Source: Pedobacter sp. SYSU D00535 | GTDB lineage: Bacteria > Bacteroidota > Bacteroidia > Sphingobacteriales > Sphingobacteriaceae | Length of the DNA: 64,000 nt | Reading direction: 5' to 3' | NCBI RefSeq assembly: GCF_017355855.1 | Contig: NZ_JAFEWD010000015.1 | Coordinates: 1 to 64,000 of the forward strand | In this document: piece by piece, positions 8,919 through 17,879 of the stretch | How the letters are laid out: every line of letters begins with the position of its first letter | Position numbering within the stretch: position 1 is the stretch's first letter | Program-made: the position numbers and the translations under genes | Notes under the pieces: generated by a model | What the model was told of the DNA's origin: nothing | Database searches by the model: none | Seen by the model: the letters and a program-made list of their open reading frames with translations, nothing else

Positions 8919-8949
8919 TTTCTTATTTATTTAAGCGTTTCAGCCCCAA

Positions 8950-9324
8950 TCAGGCACTTTTAAAATACTTCATCTCGGCATCGCCCCAAAGCTCTTCGAT
9001 TCCGTAAAACTCGCGCTTATCCGTTTTGAAAATATGTACAACTACATCAACGTAATCCAATATGATCCACTCGGCATGTTCTAGTCCCTCCATGCGAGCA
9101 GGGGACTGCTGCGAAGCCTTATAAACCTCCTCTTCAACACTTGATGCGATCGCCCGGACCTGGGTAGAGGATTCAGCATGACAAACCACGAAATAGTCTG
9201 CTACTGAGCTATGTATATTTCTTAAATCAAGTCTAACAATTTCATTTCCCTTTTTCTCCTGAATACCGTGTATTACTAGTTCAGAAACATAAGTAGATTC
9301 ATTAATTGCTTTGTGTTTTACCAT
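8950..9324 (-). CDS. rsfS: Ribosome silencing factor RsfS (Iojap)
   Basis: 124-residue protein of usual family length. It carries the Iojap core: the DYFVVCHAESSTQVRAIAS segment, the EGLEHAEWIILDY segment and the VVVHIF strand. RsfS binds ribosomal protein L14 and blocks 30S/50S joining during starvation. It is the first gene of the rsfS-ftsH unit and is divergent from birA, with about 45 nt between the most likely start codons. Confidence 0.93.
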   Translation of the reverse strand: MVKHKAINESTYVSELVIHGIQEKKGNEIVRLDLRNIHSSVADYFVVCHAESSTQVRAIASSVEEEVYKASQQSPARMEGLEHAEWIILDYVDVVVHIFKTDKREFYGIEELWGDAEMKYFKSA

Positions 9325-9342
9325 TAAAAAAATTTAGTTTTG
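9310..9342 (+). promoter_or_regulatory. Promoter of birA; decides its start codon
   Basis: TTTG (9310-9313), a 21-nt spacer, then TAGTTTTG (9335-9342) is a full match to the Bacteroidota promoter. The upstream TTG at 9340 lies inside the -7 box and so cannot be in the mRNA. That favours the TTG at 9370 as the start of birA. Confidence 0.65.
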
Positions 9343-9369
9343 GATGAATTTAATTACTACTCCGCTATT

Positions 9370-10137
9370 TTGCAAAATAACACTTTTTCAGGATTATTTG
9401 TTGGACAAAATATTGTCTCCTTACGACAAGTAGATTCTACTAATACCTATTTAAAGAACTTATTGTCAAAAGGCGAGCCACTAGCAGAAGGCACTGTAAT
9501 AATGGCAGAAGAACAATTTGCCGGGCGGGGACAGGTAAATAATACCTGGGTATCAGAACCAGGTATGAACCTTACTTTCAGTATACTACTTTGTCCCTCT
9601 TTTCTTTTACCTGAAAATCAATTTCAACTTAATCTCGCAGTTAGCTTAGCTATTAACGACGCCCTGACCCCTATTATTGGACGTGATCTGAAAATTAAAT
9701 GGCCTAATGACATTTATGTTAAAAATCAAAAATTAGGCGGGGTTTTGATTGAAAACATCGTGCAGGGAACGAGCTGGAAATACGCAATAGTAGGTATTGG
9801 GATAAATGTAAACCAGGTTAATTTTCCAGCCGGTATTACCAATGTTACGTCCCTTAAGAAAATCTTACATCAGGATTATGATTTACAAAATGTCTTAAAG
9901 GAAATTTGCGATAAAGTGTCCATTCGTTACCAGCAGCTGAAGAGCGACAGAAGTTCCCTAATGGCCGAGTACGTTACAAACCTCTATAAGTTAAATACGC
10001 CGTCCAGGTTTCGGATAGGAAACAAAGAAGTTGAAGGAGTGATTACAGGTGTAACGGAGCAAGGATTTCTGAGGCTTAAAATTGCGGACGAGGAGAATAC
10101 GTATGGATTTAAAGAGTTATCTTATATAATTCCTTGA
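9370..10137 (+). CDS. birA: Biotin--[acetyl-CoA-carboxylase] ligase BirA
   Basis: Cytoplasmic enzyme that activates biotin with ATP and attaches it to the biotin carrier protein of acyl-CoA carboxylases. Catalytic-domain motifs are present: the QVDSTNTYL substrate loop, FAGRGQ (biotinyl-AMP binding), KWPNDIYV and KLGGVLIE. There is no N-terminal helix-turn-helix, so it is a monofunctional ligase and not a repressor. No in-frame ATG precedes the GRGQ motif, so the start must be non-ATG. I chose the TTG at 9370 (protein then begins with residues QNNTFSGLF after Met) because the alternative TTG at 9340 lies within the promoter. dsbD starts 2 nt after the stop. Confidence 0.9.
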   Translation: MQNNTFSGLFVGQNIVSLRQVDSTNTYLKNLLSKGEPLAEGTVIMAEEQFAGRGQVNNTWVSEPGMNLTFSILLCPSFLLPENQFQLNLAVSLAINDALTPIIGRDLKIKWPNDIYVKNQKLGGVLIENIVQGTSWKYAIVGIGINVNQVNFPAGITNVTSLKKILHQDYDLQNVLKEICDKVSIRYQQLKSDRSSLMAEYVTNLYKLNTPSRFRIGNKEVEGVITGVTEQGFLRLKIADEENTYGFKELSYIIP

Positions 10138-10139
10138 CA

Positions 10140-12188
10140 ATGAAAAAATCTCTTTTACTACTAACGCTGGTGCTTTTGTTTGGAAAGTCGCAGGCTCAAA
10201 TGATTGAAAATCCTGTGAAATGGTCTTTTGCATCAAAGCAAGTAGCAGAAGATGAAGCCGAAGTAACCGCTACTGCCCAGATCGAGCCAGGGTGGCATGT
10301 TTACTCTCAGTTTATCCAAGAAGGAGGCCCCGTTCCTACAACCTTCAAATTTGCTTCTTCGCCCGACTACTCGTTGATAAATAAAGTCTCAGAAACACCG
10401 AAAGCAATTAGTGCTCACGATAAAACTTTCGACATGCCCATCGCCTGGCATGAAAAGAAAGTTATATTTACTCAGCGGGTAAAACTTAAAAGGCCACAAA
10501 CGAGGGTGACAGGTACACTGGAGTTTATGGTATGTAACGATCAGCGGTGCCTTCCTCCGGAGGAAGTAGAATTTGCGATTCCTGTAGCCTTAAAAAAACC
10601 GGTCACGACCTCCTCTCCTTCAGGAACTATCGCTCCTGCTGTTAATTCCTCTACTGTTCCACTACCCGATACTGCTTCTCTTACTGCCGCCTCTCCCATC
10701 ATAGATACGAGCAAAGCGGAGGTTACCAACATTGAAAATACTGTTGTTGCCGCAGCAAAGAAAGACCCGGAAAAGAATACGCTATGGGGAATTTTTCTGG
10801 CAGGCTTTGCTGGTGGCCTGCTGGCTTTTTTTATGCCCTGTATTTACCCCATGATTCCGCTAACCGTGTCATTTTTCACTAAAAGAGCGGGATCTAGATC
10901 GAAAGGAATACAAAGCGCTGCTATTTACGGCTTATCTATCATCCTGATTTATGTGGCCCTCGGCTTATTAGTTACTGTAATCTTTGGCGCCTCAGCCCTA
11001 AATGAAGCAGCGAGCAGCGCAACGTTTAACCTTATTTTCTTTGCTGTACTCATCATCTTTGGGGCATCATTTCTGGGGGCCTTTGAAATAACCCTACCAT
11101 CAGCTCTGGTAAATAAGATGGATGAAAAATCGAGCCGCGGCGGATTTATCGGCCTTTTTTTCATGGCCTTTACTTTGGCTCTTGTTTCATTTTCGTGTAC
11201 CGGACCTATTATTGGAACGCTGCTGGTAGAAACAGTAGCCAAGGGAGAGCTACTTGGACCGGCAGCTGGAATGCTAGGCTTTTCAACTGCTCTTGCCGTC
11301 CCTTTTACCCTTTTTGCAATTTTTCCATCCTGGTTAAAGGAAATGCCGAAATCGGGTGGTTGGATGAACGTAATTAAGGTCTCTCTTGGATTTTTGGAAT
11401 TGGCCCTCGCGTTCAAGTTCCTATCGAATGTAGATTTAGCCTACCACTGGGGACTTTTAAATCGCGACATTTTTCTGATAATATGGATTGTCATATTCTT
11501 CATCTGGGGATTCTATTTACTCGGAAAAATCAGACTTGCTCACGATTCTCCGGTAGAGTTTATCTCTCTTACTAGACTATTCTTTGCCATGCTCGTTCTC
11601 GGCTTTGCTTTTTACCTTGTGCCGGGACTTTGGGGAGCGCCATTAAAAAGTCTGAGCGCCTGGCTTCCACCCCGAGCTACTCAAGACTTCATTGTCGGGA
11701 GCAACTCAGAAGAAAATTCACTGACCGTAAAAAAATACATGGGGCTTTTTGAAGCTCCGCATGGAATCGATGCTTTTTACGATTTTGACGAAGGACTAGC
11801 ACACGCTAAGAAGGTAAACAAACCGGTTCTGATTGATTTTACAGGACATTCCTGTGCAAATTGTCGAAAAATGGAGGAATCAGTGTGGTCTGAACCAGAG
11901 GTGTTGAAAAGGTTGAAAAACGATTACGTATTAATATCACTTTATGTAGATGACCGCACCGAGTTACCCGAGAGCGAAAAATTTATTTCGAAAAGCGGTA
12001 AAAAAATTAAGAATTTAGGCCAGAAATGGAGCCATTTACAAACCGAAAAGTTCGGCACAAACTCTCAGCCCTATTATGTGGTTGTAGATACCGACGGGAA
12101 TACAATAGTTCCGCCACAAGCATTTAATTTAGACGTTAAGAATTATATTCAATTTTTAGACAGCGGCAAAGCTGCTTTTTATAAGTAA
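10140..12188 (+). CDS. dsbD: Thiol:disulfide interchange protein DsbD
   Basis: Membrane protein that passes electrons from cytoplasmic thioredoxin to periplasmic thiol-reducing pathways. It has a signal peptide (to about SQAQ), an N-terminal DsbD-alpha domain (about 22-150) with the Cys pair in CNDQRC, and a Ser/Thr/Pro-rich linker. The eight-helix core (about 210-510) contains membrane Cys residues in MPCIYPM and SFSCTGP. The C-terminal thioredoxin-like domain carries CANC (about residues 572-575). All three redox pairs are present. The ATG at 10140 is 2 nt after birA and gives a proper signal peptide. pfkA follows after 1 nt, so birA-dsbD-pfkA-gmhA is probably one operon. Confidence 0.94.
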   Translation: MKKSLLLLTLVLLFGKSQAQMIENPVKWSFASKQVAEDEAEVTATAQIEPGWHVYSQFIQEGGPVPTTFKFASSPDYSLINKVSETPKAISAHDKTFDMPIAWHEKKVIFTQRVKLKRPQTRVTGTLEFMVCNDQRCLPPEEVEFAIPVALKKPVTTSSPSGTIAPAVNSSTVPLPDTASLTAASPIIDTSKAEVTNIENTVVAAAKKDPEKNTLWGIFLAGFAGGLLAFFMPCIYPMIPLTVSFFTKRAGSRSKGIQSAAIYGLSIILIYVALGLLVTVIFGASALNEAASSATFNLIFFAVLIIFGASFLGAFEITLPSALVNKMDEKSSRGGFIGLFFMAFTLALVSFSCTGPIIGTLLVETVAKGELLGPAAGMLGFSTALAVPFTLFAIFPSWLKEMPKSGGWMNVIKVSLGFLELALAFKFLSNVDLAYHWGLLNRDIFLIIWIVIFFIWGFYLLGKIRLAHDSPVEFISLTRLFFAMLVLGFAFYLVPGLWGAPLKSLSAWLPPRATQDFIVGSNSEENSLTVKKYMGLFEAPHGIDAFYDFDEGLAHAKKVNKPVLIDFTGHSCANCRKMEESVWSEPEVLKRLKNDYVLISLYVDDRTELPESEKFISKSGKKIKNLGQKWSHLQTEKFGTNSQPYYVVVDTDGNTIVPPQAFNLDVKNYIQFLDSGKAAFYK

Positions 12189-12189
12189 A

Positions 12190-13164
12190 ATGGAATCAAT
12201 AAGAAAAATTGGTGTATATACTTCAGGAGGAGACGCTCCGGGAATGAACGCCGCTATTCGTGCAGTTGTAAGAACCGCCTTATATCATAATTTGGAAGTT
12301 ACGGGCATCATGAGGGGTTATGAAGGTATGATTGCCGGGGAATTTATTCCAATGAACCGAAAATCAGTAGCCAATATCATTCAGCGGGGGGGAACAATAT
12401 TAAAAACCACACGAAGCGAAGAATTTAAAACGCCGGAGGGCCGGATGAAAGCGTTTGAGCACCTTAAAAAGCATAAAATCGATGCATTGGTTGCCATCGG
12501 TGGAGAGGGAACATTTACCGGAGCAAACGTGTTCCTCCAGGAACACGGAGTTCCCGTTATCGGACTTCCGGGAACCATCGATAACGACCTGATTGGTACA
12601 GATTTTACTATTGGATATGATACCGCTATCAATAATGTTGTAAATGCGGTAGATAGAATACGCGACACCGCCGAATCTCATGACCGTGTTTTCATCGTAG
12701 AAGTGATGGGACGGGATTCAGGGTTGATCGCTTTAAGAAGCGGAATTGGAGCTGGCGCAGAAGCGATTTTGATACCAGAATCAGAGACAGATATTGAGGC
12801 ACTTTTCCGCAGACTTGAGGAAGGAAGACGGGATAAGGCATCGCGTATTATCATGGTAGCCGAAGGCCGGCACGCTGGCGGATTTGAGGTTGCTGAAAAA
12901 GTCAAAGCGCGCTTCCCGCACTTCGACACCCGACTTTCCATTTTAGGGCATATTCAGAGAGGCGGTCGTCCAACTTGTATGGACCGGGTTCTGGCGAGTC
13001 GACTAGGAGTTGCAGCGGTAGAAGCTCTGATCCAGGGACGAAAAGGTGAGATGGCAGGTATCGTAAACAACAACATTCATTTTACACCTTTCCATAATGC
13101 TATAAAGCACATCTCGGAAATTAATCCTAATCTTCTTCGTATTGTTGATATCCTTTCCCTGTAG
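12190..13164 (+). CDS. pfkA: 6-phosphofructokinase
   Basis: 324-residue glycolytic enzyme phosphorylating fructose 6-phosphate. Motifs: [13 protein letters not shown] near the N-terminus (nucleotide binding), PGTIDNDL with the catalytic Asp, [13 protein letters not shown] (sugar-phosphate binding) and GHIQRGG. Length and motifs match the bacterial allosteric PfkA type. One oddity: the usual GGDGS/T metal-phosphate loop reads GGEGT, a conservative Asp-to-Glu change at a position that normally contacts Mg-ATP. The start is 1 nt after the dsbD stop. Confidence 0.94.
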   Translation: MESIRKIGVYTSGGDAPGMNAAIRAVVRTALYHNLEVTGIMRGYEGMIAGEFIPMNRKSVANIIQRGGTILKTTRSEEFKTPEGRMKAFEHLKKHKIDALVAIGGEGTFTGANVFLQEHGVPVIGLPGTIDNDLIGTDFTIGYDTAINNVVNAVDRIRDTAESHDRVFIVEVMGRDSGLIALRSGIGAGAEAILIPESETDIEALFRRLEEGRRDKASRIIMVAEGRHAGGFEVAEKVKARFPHFDTRLSILGHIQRGGRPTCMDRVLASRLGVAAVEALIQGRKGEMAGIVNNNIHFTPFHNAIKHISEINPNLLRIVDILSL

Positions 13165-13181
13165 CACTGAAAGAACTGCAG

Positions 13182-13748
13182 ATGAATACTATAAAACAGC
13201 ATTTTTTAGAAGCGCAGGACGTCCTTTCCGAGTTTTTAGCCGACGAGAAAAATTTTGACAAGATTTCGAAAGCCGGAACACTCTTGGTACAAGCCTTTGC
13301 CGCTGGCAAAAAAGTTATTTCCTGTGGGAATGGTGGTTCTATGTGTGACGCGATGCATTTTGCAGAAGAGCTTTCAGGGCGCTATAGAAACGATCGTCCT
13401 GCATTAGCTGCCATTTCCATTTCAGATCCTTCTCACATTTCCTGCGTTGCCAACGACTACGGTTATTCCTCTGTATTTTCGAGGATGGTAGAAGCGATCG
13501 GGCAGGAAGGCGATGTGTTACTTGCAATAAGCACAAGCGGAAATTCAGAAAATATACTAAAAGCTATTACGGCTGCCAGGACAAAGAATATAAAGGTAAT
13601 CGGGCTAACCGGTAGAGATGGGGGACAAATGGCGCAACTGTGTGATGTAGAGATCAGAGCTCCAAGATCCCCATTCGCAGATCGTGCACAAGAAATTCAC
13701 ATAAAAGTGATCCATTCCCTTATTGATTTCGTGGAACGGCATATTTAA
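13182..13748 (+). CDS. gmhA: D-sedoheptulose 7-phosphate isomerase
   Basis: 188-residue SIS-domain enzyme of the heptose branch of lipopolysaccharide synthesis. It converts sedoheptulose 7-phosphate to D-glycero-D-manno-heptose 7-phosphate. Visible motifs are [18 protein letters not shown] with the catalytic Glu (about 63), ISTSGNSEN (phosphate binding) and [11 protein letters not shown] with the second catalytic residue, His173. It resembles the enterobacterial GmhA closely over its whole length. No other heptose gene is nearby. It lies 17 nt after pfkA; its 3' end overlaps the convergent PAS-protein gene by 29 bp. Confidence 0.93.
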   Translation: MNTIKQHFLEAQDVLSEFLADEKNFDKISKAGTLLVQAFAAGKKVISCGNGGSMCDAMHFAEELSGRYRNDRPALAAISISDPSHISCVANDYGYSSVFSRMVEAIGQEGDVLLAISTSGNSENILKAITAARTKNIKVIGLTGRDGGQMAQLCDVEIRAPRSPFADRAQEIHIKVIHSLIDFVERHI

Positions 13749-15105
13749 CTTTGTTCTCCTGCTGCAAGAGGTACGTCTTGTCTACCAGCGTATGGATCAC
13801 CTCGTCGAGTTGGCTGGTAAGTTCCTGAACATGCTTAATAATTTCTGCATTAAAAGGATCCGCATAATTGCGTGTATTGAAAACGTTAGTAAGCCCCAAA
13901 AGCGAGGCAACTGGGCCACGAAGCTCATGCGAAGCTATAGAAAGGAGCTCCAATAAGAGTTTATTCTGTTCTACCATTTTTCTTTCGCCCTCGATCCTTG
14001 CACTTATATTACTGGAAATACAAGAAACCCCAATCACCTCCTCCCTATTTCTGATCGGGCTCATCTTGGTCTCCAGATAATACTTCTTCCCTGGTCCAAA
14101 GTCCGAAACAGAGACAAATGAGAAAGATTCTCCCTTAAGTGCCCGCTCATAGCACTGTTTCCATTCCAATATCAGGTTAGGTGGAAGTTCTGGGAAGAAT
14201 ATCGATTCGCCATGCACTATTTCCCTTCCTATAATTGTTTTTACAACTTCCTTGAAGGCATCATTTGAAGAGATGATTTTGTAAGTAGAGTCGATAGACC
14301 AAATTTCGTCGTTAATGTTGTTGATTAAGGCGTTAAGATTTCTTCGAGCGAGCGCAATCTTTTTACGGCTTTCCACCTCTTTAGTGATATCATGCGCCAT
14401 CACTATCTCCGCTTCCCGACCTCGGTATTTCAGTCCATGTCCGGAGATGTCGACATAGATCATTTCGCCATTCTTTTTTATATGACGCCAGTATTTCCCG
14501 GAATTATAGTAAGAGTCACCAACAGCATTTACGCTGTCGAGCAGAGACTGCACATCCTCCTCCGGCCGGATATCAGCAATAGTCATTGACAGAAACTCCC
14601 GCTCAGAATATCCGTACTTAACAACTGCTGCATGGTTAATCGCTAAAAACTTCAGCGTTGCGCGGTCATAAATCCAGAGCGGATTCGGATTGTTTATGAA
14701 GAGATACCTGAAGGTCTTCTCCGTCTCACTAAACGTAATCTCGTCTTGCTTCTTCCTTGTTATATCTGATACAATTCCGGTTACCAGAACTGGCTGGCCA
14801 GCATCGTCAAATAGCACCGAAATCTTATTCTGAACCCACTTAACCTTTCCGCCCACCAATAACCGGTGCTCCAACTCCACGTTTTTCCCAAGAAAGGCGC
14901 TTTCCGCCTCAATCTTTACAAAATCGTAGTCATCCGGATAAACGAAGTCAATAAAAAAGAAAGGATCCTTCTTTTGAATGGTATCAACAGAAACGCCAAA
15001 TAGCTCCTGAATGCGATCGTTTGTATAGGCAAACTTCTGTTCGCCCAGATCAAATGACCACACAGCATCATTAATAGAGGACAAGATTTTAGAAAGTCCC
15101 TGCAT
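13720..15105 (-). CDS. Triple-PAS protein with HisKA segment but no ATPase domain
   Basis: 461-residue soluble protein. Three PAS domains (about 1-118, 125-245 and 252-370) are followed by a histidine-kinase dimerisation helix with the phospho-acceptor motif ASHELRGP (His393). The reading frame stops at 461, about 60 residues after the histidine, with no N, G1 or G2 boxes. It therefore cannot be a self-sufficient kinase. It could dimerise with another kinase, be phosphorylated by one, or be the remnant of a longer gene. No HATPase coding continues downstream, because gmhA is on the other strand. No transmembrane segments are seen. Confidence 0.8.
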   Translation of the reverse strand: MQGLSKILSSINDAVWSFDLGEQKFAYTNDRIQELFGVSVDTIQKKDPFFFIDFVYPDDYDFVKIEAESAFLGKNVELEHRLLVGGKVKWVQNKISVLFDDAGQPVLVTGIVSDITRKKQDEITFSETEKTFRYLFINNPNPLWIYDRATLKFLAINHAAVVKYGYSEREFLSMTIADIRPEEDVQSLLDSVNAVGDSYYNSGKYWRHIKKNGEMIYVDISGHGLKYRGREAEIVMAHDITKEVESRKKIALARRNLNALINNINDEIWSIDSTYKIISSNDAFKEVVKTIIGREIVHGESIFFPELPPNLILEWKQCYERALKGESFSFVSVSDFGPGKKYYLETKMSPIRNREEVIGVSCISSNISARIEGERKMVEQNKLLLELLSIASHELRGPVASLLGLTNVFNTRNYADPFNAEIIKHVQELTSQLDEVIHTLVDKTYLLQQENKVKYAVPRNQ

Positions 15106-15265
15106 TTAAAATACCCCTCATGAATTATTACCGAAAAACGTAAGTGAAAGCGTTCTTAAACTGCTAATACTATTGGTTAGTTAAGTATTGTTTTCTAAAG
15201 GTAATAAAGGAATTCATTTATACAAACGCGGATACTGCTTTAGTACTAGAAAAGAGGTAATTGTA

Positions 15266-15295
15266 TTTGAAGAAACAATAAATTTATTATCTTTG
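15266..15295 (+). promoter_or_regulatory. Promoter of rpsP
   Basis: TTTG (15266-15269), an 18-nt spacer and TATCTTTG (15288-15295) match both consensus elements. The predicted start near 15302 leaves a leader of about 50 nt before the ATG. Confidence 0.75.
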
Positions 15296-15354
15296 CAGCC
15301 CCGCAGCATGAAGCTCCGGGAACTATGTTGAATACATAAATATAAATTTTAAAA

Positions 15355-15894
15355 ATGGCAACTAAAATCAGATTGCAAAGACACGGTAAAAAAGGGAAGC
15401 CTTTTTACTACGTAGTGGTGGCAGATTCACGTGCTCCAAGAGATGGAAAATTTATTGAGCGTTTAGGTTCTTACAACCCAAACACCAACCCTGCAACTAT
15501 TGACATCAATTTCGATAAAGCTTTAGACTGGGTAAACAAAGGAGCTCAGCCTACTGATACTGCCCGTGCTATCCTTTCTTACAAAGGCGTGCTTTACAAA
15601 AAACACCTGGAAGGTGGCGTTAAAAAAGGAGCTTTAACTGCAGAACAAGCAGAAGCAAAGTTCAACGAGTGGCTTCAGTCAAAAGATGCTAAAATCCAAG
15701 GCAAGAAAGAAGGATTAACTTCAAGCAAGGAAGAAGCAAGAAAAGCTGCCCTGGCTGCTGAGGCTAAGAAGAAAGAAGAAAGAGCTGCTGCGATTGCTGC
15801 AAAAAATACACCTCCGGCAGAAGAAGAGCCTGCTACTGAAGAAGGTGCTGCAGAAGGTGCAACAGAAGAAACTCCAGCAGAAAACGCAGAGTAA
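15355..15894 (+). CDS. rpsP: 30S ribosomal protein S16 with acidic C-terminal extension
   Basis: The S16 core (about residues 1-85: [36 protein letters not shown]) is a small-subunit assembly protein. It is followed by an extension of about 95 residues that turns into an Ala/Glu/Lys helix and ends in a Glu/Ala/Pro/Thr-rich acidic tail. Most bacterial S16 proteins are about 80-90 residues. It starts the rpsP-rimM-trmD-rplS cluster, with a terminator after it that probably reduces transcription into rimM. Confidence 0.96.
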   Translation: MATKIRLQRHGKKGKPFYYVVVADSRAPRDGKFIERLGSYNPNTNPATIDINFDKALDWVNKGAQPTDTARAILSYKGVLYKKHLEGGVKKGALTAEQAEAKFNEWLQSKDAKIQGKKEGLTSSKEEARKAALAAEAKKKEERAAAIAAKNTPPAEEEPATEEGAAEGATEETPAENAE

Positions 15895-15914
15895 TATTCT
15901 ATAAACTTACTTTT

Positions 15915-15947
15915 AGCCATTGTGATATCTCTCGCAATGGCTTTTTT
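15915..15947 (+). terminator. Intra-operon terminator between rpsP and rimM
   Basis: AGCCATTG / CAATGGCT, an 8-bp stem with a 12-nt loop, is followed by TTTTTTATTTTT. It lies 20 nt past the rpsP stop and 12 nt before rimM, so it probably sets a high S16:RimM ratio. Confidence 0.7.
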
Positions 15948-15958
15948 ATTTTTGGACC

Positions 15959-16486
15959 ATGAAGATCGAAGACTGCTTCTATATAGGATATATCACAAAA
16001 ACAAAAGGACTGAAGGGTGAGGTGCAAATTTATTTTGAATTTGATGACTATCAGGATCTCGAGCTCGATACAGTATTCATTGAAATCAACGGAAAACTTA
16101 TTCCCTATTTCACTGCTGCAGTAAAATTGCAAACAAACAAAACGGGATATATATATTTTGAAGATGTGCCTACTATTGAAGTTGCGGAGAAGCTATTGAA
16201 AAAAAGCGTCTTCCTGCCCAATACTAAAAAACCCGAACGAGAAGATGACGAGTTCTATTATACGGATTTGAAAGGGTTTATCGCAATAGACGAACAGCAC
16301 GGTGAACTTGGAGAAATTATAGAGGTACACGAATATCCTCAGCAATTCATTGCTGTAGTCGCCTATAAATTCCAGGAAATAATGTTCCCTCTTAACGAGG
16401 AAATTATCAGATCAATTGACGATGATGAGGGTGTTGTTCAGGTTAGATTACCAGACGGACTGCTTGATGTCTATTTAAATGAATGA
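15959..16486 (+). CDS. rimM: 16S rRNA processing protein RimM
   Basis: 175-residue protein with an N-terminal RimM barrel ([15 protein letters not shown], about 8-90) and a C-terminal PRC-barrel (YYTDLKGF..., about 98-172, ending LLDVYLNE). RimM helps mature the 3' domain of 16S rRNA in the 30S subunit and binds S19. It sits between rpsP and trmD as in most bacteria. Confidence 0.94.
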   Translation: MKIEDCFYIGYITKTKGLKGEVQIYFEFDDYQDLELDTVFIEINGKLIPYFTAAVKLQTNKTGYIYFEDVPTIEVAEKLLKKSVFLPNTKKPEREDDEFYYTDLKGFIAIDEQHGELGEIIEVHEYPQQFIAVVAYKFQEIMFPLNEEIIRSIDDDEGVVQVRLPDGLLDVYLNE

Positions 16487-16529
16487 GACGATCTCATGGC
16501 CACCTTCTATAAACTTCAGCTTTAAAGAT

Positions 16530-17204
16530 ATGAGATTTGACATAATTACGGTGCTCCCCGGCTTACTCGAAAGTCCTTTCGCGCACTCCATCTTACAACG
16601 TGCACAAAAAAAAGGCCTGACAGAGATTGTGGTTCATAACCTCAGGGACTATTCCACCAACAAACATAAAAGCGTTGATGACTATCCATACGGGGGTGGC
16701 AGCGGCATGGTAATGATGGTCGAACCTTTTGCATTGTGTATTGAGAAACTCCAATCGGAAAGGACCTATGATGAAGTAATTTTTATGACGCCCGATGGTC
16801 AGACCTTGAATCAAACCATTGCCAACCACCTTTCCTCAAAAAAAAATATTATAATACTGTGTGGTCACTATAAAGGAATCGATCAGCGCATTAGAGATTT
16901 GTACGTAACTAAAGAGCTGTCGATTGGAGATTATGTTTTATCTGGCGGAGAGCTTCCCGCCGCCGTGCTGGTAGATGCGATCGTAAGGCTGATTCCAGGC
17001 GTATTATCGGATGAGACCTCGGCCCTTTCTGATTCCTTTCAGGGGGAATTACTCGACGCTCCTGTTTACACCCGGCCAGCGGATTGGAGGGGTAATAAAG
17101 TCCCTGACATTTTATTAAGCGGTAACCAGGCAAAGATCGACGAATGGCGGGACGAGCAGGCGCTACAACGCACAAAAGAGCGGAGACCAGATCTTCTAAG
17201 ATAG
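16530..17204 (+). CDS. trmD: tRNA (guanine-N1)-methyltransferase TrmD
   Basis: SPOUT-class enzyme that methylates G37 of tRNAs using S-adenosylmethionine and prevents frameshifting. Motifs: [11 protein letters not shown] start, [11 protein letters not shown], the [12 protein letters not shown] knot and [14 protein letters not shown]. The ATG at 16530 is preferred over the upstream one at 16479 because it gives the family's usual N-terminus and a 224-residue protein; the upstream start would overlap rimM by 8 bp. Confidence 0.94.
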   Translation: MRFDIITVLPGLLESPFAHSILQRAQKKGLTEIVVHNLRDYSTNKHKSVDDYPYGGGSGMVMMVEPFALCIEKLQSERTYDEVIFMTPDGQTLNQTIANHLSSKKNIIILCGHYKGIDQRIRDLYVTKELSIGDYVLSGGELPAAVLVDAIVRLIPGVLSDETSALSDSFQGELLDAPVYTRPADWRGNKVPDILLSGNQAKIDEWRDEQALQRTKERRPDLLR

Positions 17205-17214
17205 TTTTTGTTCC

Positions 17215-17241
17215 AAATGTGGATTTCGGAATAAATGTGGA
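17215..17241. repeat. Paired AAATGTGGA direct repeats upstream of rplS
   Basis: AAATGTGGA occurs at 17215-17223 and 17233-17241, with starts 18 bp apart. On the opposite strand these read TCCACATTT. The second extends to TTTTCCACA, one mismatch from a DnaA box. They could be a protein-binding pair upstream of the rplS promoter. Function is unknown. Confidence 0.3.
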
Positions 17242-17280
17242 AAAAATAAAATTATCCTTTTATTCCTCAAGAAAAATTCC

Positions 17281-17316
17281 TAATATTGCAATCCGATTTT
17301 TACGGGATAAAAATCG
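17281..17316 (+). promoter_or_regulatory. rplS promoter -7 and 5'-end leader hairpin
   Basis: TAATATTG (17281-17288) is one mismatch from the -7 consensus. It is followed by a perfect 9-bp hairpin CGATTTTTA-cggga-TAAAAATCG (17294-17316), which would be the extreme 5' end of the rplS mRNA, 20 nt before the ATG. Ribosomal protein mRNAs often carry autoregulatory leaders, so this is a candidate L19-binding or stability element. Confidence 0.5.
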
Positions 17317-17335
17317 TTGTTAAGAGCTTAAAATC

Positions 17336-17683
17336 ATGGATTTAGTAAAATTTGTTGAAGAGCAGGCAGTTGTAAAGAAAGAAATTCCTGCATTCAAATC
17401 TGGAGATACCGTTAGTGTTCACTATAAAATCCGCGAAGGAAATAAGGAACGTATCCAGATTTACCAGGGAGTAGTTATTCAACGTAATGGCGTTGGTGCT
17501 ACAGAAACATTTACTGTTCGTAAGGTATCAAATGGTGTGGGAGTTGAGCGTATTTTCCCTGTTAATTCACCTAATATCGAAAAGGTTGAAGTAAACAGCT
17601 ACGGTAAAGTTCGCAGAGCTAAATTATTCTACCTACGTGCACTTACTGGTAAAGCTGCTCGTATCAAATCAAAAAGAGTATAA
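17336..17683 (+). CDS. rplS: 50S ribosomal protein L19
   Basis: 115-residue large-subunit protein at the 30S/50S interface. Hallmarks are [50 protein letters not shown] and the basic C-terminus [10 protein letters not shown]. It is the last member of the rpsP cluster but has its own promoter and leader hairpin. A terminator follows 30 nt after the stop. Confidence 0.97.
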   Translation: MDLVKFVEEQAVVKKEIPAFKSGDTVSVHYKIREGNKERIQIYQGVVIQRNGVGATETFTVRKVSNGVGVERIFPVNSPNIEKVEVNSYGKVRRAKLFYLRALTGKAARIKSKRV

Positions 17684-17713
17684 GTTTAAGCTTAAAAAGC
17701 TAACTGCTGATAT

Positions 17714-17739
17714 AAAAGCTCCTTTCGAGGAGCTTTTTC
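17714..17739 (+). terminator. Terminator of rplS
   Basis: AAAAGCTCC-tttcga-GGAGCTTTT, a 9-bp stem running into T residues. Confidence 0.85.
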
Positions 17740-17827
17740 TATTTCTAGTCTACCGGGCCTTGTGTCCATAACAGGTCCACCTTTTACCTCTCTTCCACTT
17801 CGCGTTGAGTAAGGCTTTAAAACAAAA

Positions 17828-17859
17828 ATGGCTCAGATAGCTATCGCCATCTGAGCCAT
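17828..17859 (-). terminator. Terminator of the Prc protease gene
   Basis: ATGGCTCAGAT / ATCTGAGCCAT, an 11-bp perfect stem followed on the minus strand by TTTTTG. It lies 20 nt after the prc stop. Confidence 0.85.
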
Positions 17860-17879
17860 TACAATCTTTGAATCTCTAA

